Source of the DNA: Gambelia wislizenii | Taxonomy: Eukaryota; Chordata; Lepidosauria; Squamata; Crotaphytidae | Direction of reading: 5' to 3' | Assembly (NCBI GenBank): GCA_030847615.1 | Contig: JAUMIR010000001.1 | Location: forward strand, 66,849,501 to 66,913,500 | DNA length: 64,000 nt | In this document: in pieces, positions 10,843 to 20,937 of the stretch | Position numbering within the stretch: the stretch's first letter is position 1 | Layout: each line of letters starts with the position of its first letter | The notes under the pieces: generated by a model | What the model saw: the letters and a program-made list of their open reading frames with translations, nothing else | The model's database searches: none | Told to the model about the DNA's origin: nothing | Translations under genes and position numbers: made by a program

Positions 10843-13800
10843 AGGAAGGACTCATCCCGCGCTTTCTGCAAGCGTGCTGATGACTAAAAAGGCCAATCCG
10901 AGATAAACAAGTCCGGTTGCAAAAAGCACAGCAGAAGGTCTCCTTGGGTGATGTTTTTGGGTTGTGATTCTTTCTGCGTTGTCGTTTCTCTTCAAGACTT
11001 GTTCGTCGTGAGTTCTCAAATAAGGCTGCAGCATTGTGGATAGTGTGTCTCCATGCCTCCCGGTGTGAGGCCAGGGCGGACCACTGTTGGTGATCAATTT
11101 GGCCAAGCCTGAGATGTTGTTTCAGGGAGTCTTTGTATCGCTTTTTTGGAGCGCCCCTCTTACGCTGACCCGTGGCGAGTTCACCGTAGAGTAGTTTTTT
11201 TGGGAGGCGATGGTCCTCCATCCTAGAAACGTGCCCTGCCCAGCGCAACTGTGTTCTCAATATCATGGCCTCAATGCTGGTGATCCCTGCTTGCTCAAGG
11301 ACAGCAACATTCGTCACATAGTCAGTCCAGTGTATATTTAGGATTGTGCGTAGACAGCACTGATGAAAGCGCTCGAGGAGTCGTAGGTGGTGGCGATAGG
11401 TGACCCATGTTTCAGATCCATAAAGGAGGATAGACAGTACGATGGCTCTATACACACTGATTTTTGTGCTTTGCCTCAGGTGTTTATTGCCCCAGACTCT
11501 TTTGTGAAGTCTTCCAAATGTGCTATATGCCTTTGCTAATCTGTGATGGATCTCTTTGTCAATCTTGGCATCTGAGGAGATGATGCTTCCCAGGTAGGTG
11601 AACTGCTGAACGGACTTGAGCACAGATTTGCCGATGGCAATGTGGGGATGGTGGTGTTCGTCCTGTGGTGCAGGCTGGTAAAGAACTTCTGTTTTCTTCA
11701 GGTTGACTTCTAGCCCAAACAGCTCTGCAGCTGTTGCGAAGCAGGACGTTAGGCGCTGCAGAACTGCTTCTGTGTGGGCAACAAGGGCAGCATCATTGGC
11801 GAAGAGCAGCTCACGGACTAGATAGTTTAGAGTCTTAGTGTGAGCCCTCAGACGGCTTAAGTTAAACAAGCTACCATCAGTACGGTAGCGTATATAGATG
11901 CCGTCGTCTTCTTCAAGCTCTGCCATAGCCCTTTGGAGCATCGTGCTAAAGAAGATTGTAAATAAAGTTGGTGCAAGAACACAACCTTGCTTCACTCCAT
12001 TAGTTATTAGAAAGGGCTCTGAAAGAGCATCGCCATATCTGACTTGACCACGCTGGCCCTCGTGTAGCAAGATAATCATTTTAAGGAATTTGGGGGGACA
12101 TCCTAGTTTTTCCAGGATCTGCCACAGACCTTTTCTACTTACAGTGTCAAAGGCTTTGGTGAGGTCAACAAATGTTACATAGAGACCCTTGTTCTGCTCC
12201 CTACATTTTTCTTGCAGTTGCCTAAGGGCAAATACCATGTCTGTAGTACTCCTATTGGCTCTGAAGCCACATTGGCTTTCAGGGAGAAGTTCTTCTGCAA
12301 TAGCAGGAACTAATCTGTTCAGGAGTATTCTTGCAAGGATTTTTCCAGCAATAGAGAGCAGTGTTATGCCTCGATAGTTTGAGCAGTCGGATTTTGCTCC
12401 TTTTTTCTTGTACAGGGTGATGATGACTGCATCTCGGAGGTCTGATGGCAGTTCCCCTTTTTCCCAGCAATTCACAAGGAATTCGTGGAATTTTTCGTGG
12501 AGTGCATGACCTCCGTGTTTCCAAACTTCAGGTGGGATTCCATCAATCCCAGCTGCCTTGCCGTTTTTCATCTGCTGTATGGCCTTAAGGGTCTCTTCCA
12601 AAGTGGGAGCTATGTCCAATTCATTTTTCATTGGTTTTTGTATCATATGTTGGATAGCTGAGGCTTGGACTACTCGGTTGGCGCTAAAGAGGCTTTGAAA
12701 ATGTTCAGCCCAACGATTCAGGATGGAGGCTTTATCAGTAATTAATGTTTGACCATCTGTACTGTATAAGGAGCTTTGGACCTGATAAGTAGGTCCAAAC
12801 ACTGCTTTAAGAGCTTCATAAAATCCTCTATGATCACCCAGATCTGCACAGCGTTGTATCTTTTCTGCTAAATTGATCCACCACTTGTTCTGCATGTCTC
12901 GGAGTTTTTGTTGTAGTTTGCTACATGTGAGGCGGAAAGCTGCTTTTCTTGCATGACAGGTTGGCTGGGCGAGGTATGCCTGGTGAGCAGCTCTCTTCCT
13001 TGCCAACAGCTCCTGGATCTCTTGGTTGTTTTCATCAAACCAGTCTTGATTTTTCTTGTGGGAGAACCCGAGGGATTCTTCCGCAGACTGGAGGATACTG
13101 TTTTTGATATGTTGCCAAAGCACTGTAGGAGAAGGATCTGTAGGATGGTCTTCAAGTTTCGTTTGTAGGTTTGCCTGGAAGTTGTCTCTCAAGGTAGCTT
13201 GTTGAAGATTGTTGACTTGGAGCCTCTTCTTTAAGATGCCACCCCTCTTAGGTTTGAACTTAAGATGAAGATTTAGTTTACATCTGATGAGGCGATGATC
13301 TGTTTGGCATTCTGCACTGGGCATCACTCGGGTATGACAGACATCACGAATGTCTCTCTGACGGACTAGAACATAGTCAATGAGGTGCCAATGTTTGGAT
13401 CGGGGATGCATCCAGGTTGTCTTCAAGCTATCTTTCTGCTGAAAGATTGTGTTTGTAATAGTCAGCTGTTGTTCTGCACAGAACTCTAGCAGGAGGCATC
13501 CGTTATCATTGCAATTTCCAACACCATGCTTGCCTAAGACACCTTTCCAGGCTTCGGAGTTCTTTCCTACTCTGGCATTGAAGTCACCAAGGATAATAAT
13601 TTTATCTTCTACAGGGACTTTTTGTATGAGTTGGCGTAGGTCTGTGTAGAATTTGTCTTTCTCTACAGGGTCGGCTTGCATAGTTGGGGCATATATACTA
13701 AAGAGAACAATATGTGGGAGGCGTAAGGAAATAATGCGATCAGAGTGTCCTGTTGGCAAGGTTTCGAGTTTGGAGGCAATGGAGTTTTTAATCATAAAGC

Positions 13801-14089
13801 CTACTCCTGAAAGATGTTTTTCGGTTTTGGGTTTGCCAGACCAGTAAAGTGTGTAGCCGGCGCCATGTTCTTTAAGGCTGCCTTCCTCATGGAAGCGAAC
13901 TTCACTAAGAGCAGCGATGTCAATATTAAGCCGTGATAGTTCAAGGGCTATTAGGGCAGAACGACGCTTAGGCCGTCCACTATCTTCAGAGTCTTGCATG
14001 GTTCTGATGTTCCAGCATGCAAGTGTCAGTTTATTTACACCTTTGGAGGCCGGTGTGTGCCTTTGTTTCTTTGCCTTGGTTTGACCGCA
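10841..14089 (-). CDS. LINE polyprotein: endonuclease, reverse transcriptase, CCHC finger
   Basis: From the first ATG (13,999) the frame runs 1,052 codons without a break. Residues are numbered from that Met. The APE-type endonuclease occupies about 1-240, with SEVRF (32-36), YAPT (103-106), GDFNA (138-142) and TDH (233-235). The RT spans about 520-810, with FVDLTKAFD (610-618), the GVKQGCVLAPTLF block (668-680) and FAND (733-736) where FADD is expected. A conserved LLYGSETW region follows (858-865). A C-terminal C-x2-C-x12-H-x3-C finger lies at 1024-1044. The frame stays open upstream to a TGA at 14,090-14,092, and that extension contains LTLACWNIRT, the N-terminal endonuclease motif with its catalytic Asn. 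The frame is therefore annotated from after that stop; no ATG lies in the extension. The enzyme would nick DNA and copy its own RNA. The Asp-to-Asn change should abolish polymerisation. Confidence 0.85.
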   Translation of the reverse strand, partial: CGQTKAKKQRHTPASKGVNKLTLACWNIRTMQDSEDSGRPKRRSALIALELSRLNIDIAALSEVRFHEEGSLKEHGAGYTLYWSGKPKTEKHLSGVGFMIKNSIASKLETLPTGHSDRIISLRLPHIVLFSIYAPTMQADPVEKDKFYTDLRQLIQKVPVEDKIIILGDFNARVGKNSEAWKGVLGKHGVGNCNDNGCLLLEFCAEQQLTITNTIFQQKDSLKTTWMHPRSKHWHLIDYVLVRQRDIRDVCHTRVMPSAECQTDHRLIRCKLNLHLKFKPKRGGILKKRLQVNNLQQATLRDNFQANLQTKLEDHPTDPSPTVLWQHIKNSILQSAEESLGFSHKKNQDWFDENNQEIQELLARKRAAHQAYLAQPTCHARKAAFRLTCSKLQQKLRDMQNKWWINLAEKIQRCADLGDHRGFYEALKAVFGPTYQVQSSLYSTDGQTLITDKASILNRWAEHFQSLFSANRVVQASAIQHMIQKPMKNELDIAPTLEETLKAIQQMKNGKAAGIDGIPPEVWKHGGHALHEKFHEFLVNCWEKGELPSDLRDAVIITLYKKKGAKSDCSNYRGITLLSIAGKILARILLNRLVPAIAEELLPESQCGFRANRSTTDMVFALRQLQEKCREQNKGLYVTFVDLTKAFDTVSRKGLWQILEKLGCPPKFLKMIILLHEGQRGQVRYGDALSEPFLITNGVKQGCVLAPTLFTIFFSTMLQRAMAELEEDDGIYIRYRTDGSLFNLSRLRAHTKTLNYLVRELLFANDAALVAHTEAVLQRLTSCFATAAELFGLEVNLKKTEVLYQPAPQDEHHHPHIAIGKSVLKSVQQFTYLGSIISSDAKIDKEIHHRLAKAYSTFGRLHKRVWGNKHLRQSTKISVYRAIVLSILLYGSETWVTYRHHLRLLERFHQCCLRTILNIHWTDYVTNVAVLEQAGITSIEAMILRTQLRWAGHVSRMEDHRLPKKLLYGELATGQRKRGAPKKRYKDSLKQHLRLGQIDHQQWSALASHREAWRHTIHNAAALFENSRRTSLEEKRQRRKNHNPKTSPKETFCCAFCNRTCLSRIGLFSHQHACRKRGMSPS

Positions 14090-14099
14090 TCAGAAGATT

Positions 14100-14797
14100 C
14101 CCGTTGGCCGCGGCTAGCCAACCAGGTAGTTGGGGATGAGCTTTCGATAGACCACCTTTTCTAGGCCCCTCTCCATATGGAGCAAGCAGTGCTCTCCTTA
14201 AAAAAGGCTGCTTGGTCGTTCAGGATGCTGCCGAACAAGACTGTCATCTCCCAGGTCAGGCTTGAGCGACCAATGTCCTGAACCGCCTGCATGCAGGGTT
14301 GGGACTGCGGCTTCCAGTGCATCTTTACACCTGCCGGTTTCGTCCCTCGCCAGTCGCTACAGGGCTTTTTTGGTACTGGATTTGTCCTTCGAGCCTGTGC
14401 AATGGATTTTTCTGGTGGAGCGCAGCGTGCACAGAACTGGCCTCACCCTTTAAACCAGAGATTCATCTGCCGTGGCCTTGCAAGCATGGACGTGGCAGTG
14501 AGGTCCTCGGGCCGTAGGTTTGATTAGAGTTTCCTTCTCTTAGATGGTTGACCTTACAGGGTTGGACGAGCACCATCTGCCCGGGTTTGGGATTGGAGTT
14601 TTCCTTCTCCTAGGACGGTTGCCACAAGGCTAGAGAGCCCATCCCGCCCTTTGACGCTCTTTGTCAGACCCTTCGGTTTTGACCTGTCTGGCATGGGAGA
14701 CCCTACCAGTGGCTATTATGCCACCGCCAGCATAGCTCAAAACATCATTAGGGTACGCAAGCCTCTCTCCCACGACAAGGGGGCGTCAATGGAGAGG
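14100..14797 (-). other. LINE 5' leader
   Basis: The sequence between the 5' duplication and the protein frame is richer in GC and CpG than the surroundings and belongs to the insertion. On the element strand it begins cctctccattgacgccccc. It holds a 46-codon ATG frame (14,694 to the TAA at 14,554-14,556, minus strand) starting MPDRSKPKGL, rich in Lys and Arg. I cannot tell whether this is a short upstream ORF, a relic of ORF1, or chance. An internal promoter is expected for such elements, but I cannot point to its motifs. Confidence 0.55.
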
Positions 14798-14809
14798 ATT
14801 GTCTATGGT
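14798..14809. repeat. Target-site duplication, 5' side of LINE
   Basis: attgtctatggt, identical to 10,796-10,807. Confidence 0.85.
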
Positions 14810-15860
14810 AGAGTGGTGGGAATCATGTGCCCCACAGCTTCATGAGGTCCTCTGTGAGGACACCCCCAATAACCCTCCAAAGGACTTGGCACAGCAGAGG
14901 CAGGTCTGAATTTTCCCCCACCAAACACTCCACATTCTAAAGATAAAAAGGATTTTTGTGGAGCTATTCCATGCTGTTTTACTGTGCCCCCTGCCTTGAA
15001 ACAGCCAATCTTTCCCCCATGCAACTGGAGAGGAGATCAGAAGTGATGCATTGTCACTTCTGATTTCCAAGATGGCAGTCACAGCATTGGTGTGGCCCTC
15101 TGGAGCTCTGCAGGAGCCCAAAATCTGATGGGATGGCTCTCTAGAGCATGCTCACCACTGGTCTATATGGGCTGAAGATCACTGATGATAGCTTTGAATG
15201 GCTTTAGCTATGAGCTGTAGGTGACAATGAATTGTATTCTGCTGTTTCTCTTCTGGATTTATGCTATAGTAGATTATTTCTTGGTAGCAGTCTGACCCAA
15301 CTTTGTTGTGTAGGTATTGTGGTTGGAAAAATGCCTGACTTAAATCTTTGAGTTGTGAGCCTTTATCTGGTGAGTCTGAACAGATGCAGTTATATAACTG
15401 GACTAACTGGGCTTGGTTGTAATAATGGATTTTGTTGTGTCTTCTTGGTTTGCCACCCCAATAGAAATCACTCTTTCAAAAAAAAAATGTGGGTGGCAAA
15501 CCTGAAAAATATGTCTATTTTAAATATTTAAAAATATTTCTTTCAGTTTTTATTAGTTTTCTAATATGTCTTAGAATGACTGCTGTAATTTTTGATCACT
15601 TTTATTATGTGTTAATGCATTTTTAACTCTTTTATATTAATATTTTTCGCATGGTTGTTTTTGAAAATGCTTCTAAGCTCTTGTATTATTCCCTGTTTTA
15701 ACTGTATTTGGTTTTGAGTTATACTTTGAGCTGCCTTGGATTCTATACTCGGCCTTGTCTATATGAGGCAACACACACACACACATCAGATTGCTCTGCA
15801 GTAACGGCAATTCACAATGCTATTTGTCTTAACTTAAAAAAAAAAACAGCACCCAGGGAC
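14810..15860. other. No gene; one short hairpin
   Basis: No recognised gene. A perfect 8-bp-stem hairpin (agaagtga, tgcattg, tcacttct) occurs near 15,039-15,061. A similar gtgacattgcatcacttcc segment occurs near 44,510, hinting at a shared old MITE. The AT-rich part at 15,500-15,760 resembles the 3' region of L2-type LINEs but is too decayed to call. A short CA run lies near 15,772-15,785. Confidence 0.4.
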
Positions 15861-15864
15861 AGGG

Positions 15865-16150
15865 GATTTCCAGCAGATAATGGACCATTAACCAGCCATT
15901 AGCCAAACAGACACTAATCCTCCTTGCATATCTCCAACCAGAAACTAGCCATTCAAATACACAAATTTATATATCCTCCCCAACAGAGGTTCATAGTATA
16001 TAAACCCACACACACTCCTACCCAACCATTCTCTAAAGATGCCAGCCACAGATGCAGGCGAAATGTCAGAAATAAACTCTTCCAGAACATGGCCTCACAG
16101 CCCAAAAAATACCCAAGGAAAATCTATGGATGCCTGCCATGAAAACCTTT
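15865..16150 (+). mobile_element. Penelope-like terminal region with hammerhead-like core
   Basis: The segment includes a TATA-like agtatataaaccc near 15,996. It then has ctctaaagatgccagccaca followed by gatgcaggcgaaatgtc (16,031-16,067), and aataaactcttccagaacatgg. The segment CTxAAGA, stem gccagc/gcaggc, GAAA, then GTC matches the layout of minimal hammerhead ribozymes known from Penelope-like retroelements. The first core box has a substitution and the stem one mismatch. This motif string is a common squamate repeat. I see no reverse transcriptase beside it. Confidence 0.5.
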
Positions 16151-16164
16151 GACTTCACGCTTTC

Positions 16165-18235
16165 CTGATTATTGCAAAAAAGGAATGTAAGATTGAAAAT
16201 GCACACATATATCCTAAAGAGAAATACTGCATATGGCTGCAGTCACAGTGTCAGTATGCATAGATGTTCTCCAGGGGATAAATGGGCATACAGTAAATCT
16301 CATGTCACTTGTGCATCAGTCCTGTATGTGACTTACAGGAACTTTTTTTAAAGAAAGAGTAAAATGAAGCTGCTAGAGGAAGTTGCTCTGAGTACCATTT
16401 CTGTTCAGGTTGACAGCATCAGTTTAAGGCAGTGGATTCACTAGGCAATAACTTTAGGCCTTCCTGAAGTTTTAGTGCAGGGAGAGAAGAAAAATTACAG
16501 AGGGGCAGACATCATTTTAGAATTTGTGTGCGTCCAAGAAGTAAGCAGTGCTAGAAAAGTCAGCAGGAGACTTCTAATTTTTAAATGATGTAAAAATCCA
16601 TTTTTATGGAGAGAGAGGTAAGGAATGGATTAATTGCTTGTTTTAATTTATTAAATGAAAGGTTTTCTATATGGGGGAAGATAAATTAATAAAGGTTGTA
16701 CTAGGGAATCAAAAAGAGAGTGTGAGGGAGGAATAATTGATGTACAGAGATACTATTGTATTGTATCTTTTCCCTCCCCAGAATTGCAACTTAGGCTGTA
16801 GGTTCTCTGGGCTGGAACCTGTCCTCTTATACTGTATAAAATAGCATGGACATTGACTGTGCTATATAAATCCTAAAGTGATTCCTCCTGGTGTTATAAT
16901 CTATGTTTCAGTGGTGATATATAAAATGTAGGTATTTTTTCAAAAACAGAAAGAAGGTCCAGCCTTGCCATTAGGTAGAAAAAGACAGCCAGCTAGGCAA
17001 ATTTGGGGTCTCATGAAAGGGTTGCCAGTTGTCAGTTCATTTCTTTTTGTTGTACTTGTAGGGAAGGGAAGATTTTTCTGCCTCAAATTCCCAGTTTGGT
17101 TTGGCTTGGCTACAATGCACCTTGGCATACACACTCCTGCTCTCTCCCGTGTCCCAGGCAGCAAAAAATATTAGATAGGCCAGTGCTTGTAGAAGGACAA
17201 TTCATGATCTAAAAGCGACATGAACAATGACTTTTGTTAAGTAGGGAAGCCATGGTAGACCATTCATAGAGCCTCCTGCAGTAGTTTTCCAGTGCAATCA
17301 CTGCTACGTGTTACATGAAATGCCAAAGATATCTATTTGATGCTAGGAGCACGCAACATCAAATCCCCCCTCTCCCATCACATGTCCAGTGAGTATGTGA
17401 GGAGAGGGATTCCACCCACACTGACTCTGCCTTGCAAAGCCCAACTGTGGCCCCAGGATTCTGTGTACTCGGCATTAGCATGAAAGGATTGCTAATGCAC
17501 TCTCGCCACCCAGTTGACATTCTGCCAGCAGACAAAAGGCCATTTTATGCAGGTGGGCTTTCGGCCACTGACTACTTGCCAAGGAAAGGCTCTTTTAATG
17601 GACAGGTGCTGTAAGTCTTATTAATGTGTTTTTAAGTGGCTCTTAAATTCGATTTTTCCTTTAACAATATAATTTCTTGAATTGTGCTTTAATATTCTAA
17701 CTTTTCCCAGTTTGAGGAGAAATGTAAGATATAAATCAAATAAATGAATGAATAAAGATGAAAACTGGGACAGATGTGACCAAGCAACATCAGAGTGTGG
17801 TAAAGATGGTAAAAGTTATTAATAAGGGATATTATGGGATTTAAAGGTTGCAGTCCTTGAACAAGGAAACTGCAAAGGGAGACTAGAAAGAGAACAGCTT
17901 AATTGAATTATATTCACAAATTCCAATCCATTAGCAAAGGTATGAACAAAGACAATGGCTTCATGGCATACCACATATATTACTACAAGAGTCCTTGCTA
18001 CTGCAGAAAAGTAATAGTCAGAGAAGGTCTTGAACCCAAGGAAACTGAGTTTTGGTAAGCAGGTTTATTGTTTTTACACATCAGCACTAACTGACTACTG
18101 TAAAGATCTCAAAGACCTATATCACCTTATGCATCCCTTTGAAAATTTCAACAAGGGACATGATTTGCATCTTTCTGGATCCTATTACAGTCCATCCCAC
18201 TCCCACTCTCACAACCAGGTAAATATGCTTTATAT
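16165..18235. other. No recognisable gene
   Basis: No convincing exon. The sequence at 17,690-17,760 ending in ataaatcaaataaatgaatg resembles an L2-type LINE 3' tail but is isolated. The remainder is unclassified. Confidence 0.4.
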
Positions 18236-18239
18236 TGAG

Positions 18240-18330
18240 GCCTGGATATCACTCTGTACTGCATCTGAAGAAGTGGGTTTACATCCACAAAAGTCCATGC
18301 TAAAATAAAAACCAGTTGGTATTAAAGGTG
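18240..18330 (+). mobile_element. Penelope-like tail with hammerhead-like core
   Basis: The sequence gcatctgaagaagtgggttt, then acatccacaaaagtccatgc, followed by aaaataaa, holds a CTGAAGA box. A 4-bp stem (gtgg/ccac) follows, and AAAA stands where a hammerhead has GAAA. The change fits C-to-T decay at a CpG on the opposite strand. Relatives in reptile genomes carry the uncorrupted ccacgaaagc form, recalled from general knowledge and not checked. There is no adjacent coding region. Confidence 0.45.
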
Positions 18331-19394
18331 ATGCTACGTTCCTTCTTTTTTCCCTCCCCCTCCCTTCCTCTTTTTTATAATGAGGAAGAACATGCTCACT
18401 AGGAATGGCTGTAGACATTTGCTTTTGCATGAGCCTGCTGGGAAGGACAAGACTCTGCCACTCTGCTCCTCTCTCCCCTGCTGAATTAATTGAGTGCAAA
18501 TTATTTTGAACTCTGTTTGCAACCACAGAAATAAATTGAGGACAATGGAGGAAGTGGGAGGGAAAGAAAGAAACTGAGATATTTTGAAAGCAGGTGAAAA
18601 AGTGGGAGGATGGAGGATTAATTGGGACTATCCCTGCCAAACTGGGGTTGTTGGGAGGGCGGGATGCAATACCCAGTATAGCTTTATATTGGAAGAATAA
18701 GGAATAGGTGGCACCAAACCTTGCCAGACTTTTTAAAGCTGTATATATCATATCACTTCTAGTAATTCTGTTGGGGGCTGGGCAAAGCCTACTACAATGT
18801 CCACTGTATACTGCAGCTTCGTCTGCAAGCCACTATAAGGTGGGGACACAATCAGGCAGCTGGACTGATTCATGGGTTTTTAAATAAAAAGCATTAGACT
18901 GACAGACAAGTTTCTAAAAACTTAAAAATGGCTAGGTAGGAACCTGATGAACCATAGCAATTTACTACCTTCTGTAAGGAAGTGTATTGGATTCCTTAAG
19001 AGCATCATTTATCTTGATTTCAAATTTTACCAAATTTGACTATGAGTGAAATCCTATTGGCAACTTATGCCTGCATAACCTGGAATTAGGTGCACATATG
19101 TCTTTTTAAGTTCATCGTATCCAGTGCTTCCTTATGTAATGTCTCCCCATCACAAGCCTGTTTCAATGCATGAACAGGTGCTCTTTTGTCCATTTAGTGG
19201 TCTAGAGTGGGACAGCCATTCAGTGGCCATGGGAGGTCATGGGAACACCTGGGCAATTTCCAGCTGTAGCCAGATGAGAAGGTCACCTACTGGAGATCCA
19301 GAAGGGCAGCAGCCACTGTTTCTTCCCACCTGCATTAGAGCAGCTGAACATTGTCCGGATACCCTGTACCTTCCTTAAGCCACTAAATGGCCAC

Positions 19395-19790
19395 AAGGGC
19401 ATCCATCTTTATTTATATGCATTACAATTCTAATGCTTGTCCCCTTCAATATACTCCCCATTCACACTCACACACTGATGCAGTTTTGTTTTCCACTGGT
19501 CTAAGGCATGGGGCAGATCAGTTTCTGTCAGCTGTGCAAATACATCTACCGTTTTCTTTGTACTGCATCAGTTGACTCAAAACATGTTCCTTTAAGCACT
19601 GGTTTCACTTTAGGGAAAAGAAAAAAGTTGCATGGTGCCAAATCTGGTGAATATGGAGGATGTTCAAGTGTAGTAATGCATTTATCGACCACAAACTGCT
19701 TCACAGAAAGTATTGTGTGAGCAGGCACATTGTCTTGATGAAGAATGAAACCATTTTTCCACAGTTCTGGCCTTTTTCTCCCCTTACTGA
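19395..19790 (-). pseudogene. mariner transposase, C-terminal relic
   Basis: On the minus strand the second catalytic block reads HQDN (Asp codon 19,732-19,734). It is followed by VPAHT and then by YSPDLAPCNFFLFP. Exactly 34 residues separate that Asp from the Asn of PCN, the D34D spacing of mariner transposases, so the third catalytic Asp has become Asn (codon 19,627-19,629). Downstream, frames are broken, with remnants of the C-terminal end. The N-terminal DNA-binding half is absent and no terminal inverted repeats were found. It is a dead, truncated DNA transposon. Confidence 0.8.
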
Positions 19791-20128
19791 TCCCCTTATT
19801 CTTTCTCTCAGCTTTGTCAAAACTTCCTTATATTAACTTCCTTATATTACATTAATTATATTATATCCGGTATACAACAGACTACACAGCTCCTTTAAAC
19901 AATGACTGACAATTAATTGAATGGCCAAGAGTATTGATGCTTGTCCTGCAGGTTCAGACATGTTCAAGGTCACCACTCAAGTGCTCACAATCAGTTCTTC
20001 CTGATTTGTCTGAAAGGTAGAAACACAGTCTCGTTACTTAATAGACAGACCTCATATGGTACCCTTCTGGGTTGCCTCTCCGAGATGGCATGTGGAAGAA
20101 GTGTTTGTTTTAGAAAGGTCTTTAAATT

Positions 20129-20152
20129 GTGTGTGTGTGTGTGTGTGTGTGT
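20129..20152. repeat. (GT)n microsatellite
   Basis: About 12 uninterrupted GT units. Confidence 0.95.
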
Positions 20153-20937
20153 AGTGTTTCCCCTCTTTAATGTTTTTAAAATGTTTTTAAACTGTTTCAG
20201 TTCAGTGCTTGGTATTGAATATAAGTATTTGATTATAAATGCATAAGTGGAGCAGGGACTTGCATTTGAATACATGGGCGGAAACCCAACTCTTGCATTG
20301 TCAGTGTGCTATGAACTATGTAACCTAATATAAGCTCTTAAAATACTTTCCCCCCACATGTGTGGATTGGAAGCTTCCATTTTGTGACAGAGCTGTCAAT
20401 CCAGCACCTTTTCCCTTGCACAAATTTTTCTCAAAAATGATATTCATGAAAGAAGGAACTTCAGTTTAAGTGCTTGCCTAGGGCAAATAGAATGATGCCA
20501 AGAGGCAGGCTGGCAAATAATTAAGTATGCACTTTTAACTCTTCAGGTGAAAGATGCATTGCTTTCACTTTTTTTGTCATTAGCATCATTAAAACTTCTG
20601 TTTGAGCTGCAACTCTGGCACCCTCAAAACTGTAACATGGGCAAGTTGTACTTGGCAGCATCTTTCCCCTTGGGACAACTCAAAGTGGATGTTTGAAAAG
20701 AACCAAGGAACAGCTGACAAAAATGTACAGTTGTTCATCAGTGGTGTCAGTCAACTCAGGTGTTGATCTGGCAGAAAGAGTGGCCAATGAAACAAGTGAA
20801 ATAATTGCCACTGAGAGGTGTTTCCTGACCAAGTACTCCTCCTCACACGAGCAGCCAGAAAGCACACTAGTAGCCAGAAATCATCTTTTTTTTCTGCACT
20901 ATATCTTCCACAATAATATGGTGAGAAGGGGGAAGTA

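Larger units (their letters stand above)
10808..14797 (-). mobile_element. Apparently full-length APE-type non-LTR retrotransposon
   Basis: A minus-strand insertion of about 3,990 bp bounded by identical 12-bp duplications. Reading its own strand, it has a leader of about 700-800 bases, one large frame (stop at 10,841-10,843), and only 33 bases of 3' UTR. The 3' UTR carries a hairpin and ends in (GA)n instead of poly(A). Proteins of this kind are often mislabelled in databases as craniofacial development protein 2-like or jockey-like. I cannot settle the clade; an Ingi/Vingi- or I-related group is possible. An orphan copy of its last 42 bases lies at 48,457-48,498. The preserved duplication and long open frame indicate a fairly recent insertion. 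Confidence 0.85.

Noticed and set aside
10841..13999. Host gene resembling craniofacial development protein 2
   Set aside because: That label in databases usually derives from LINE endonuclease domains. Here the endonuclease, RT, finger, GA tail and 12-bp duplication show a retrotransposon.
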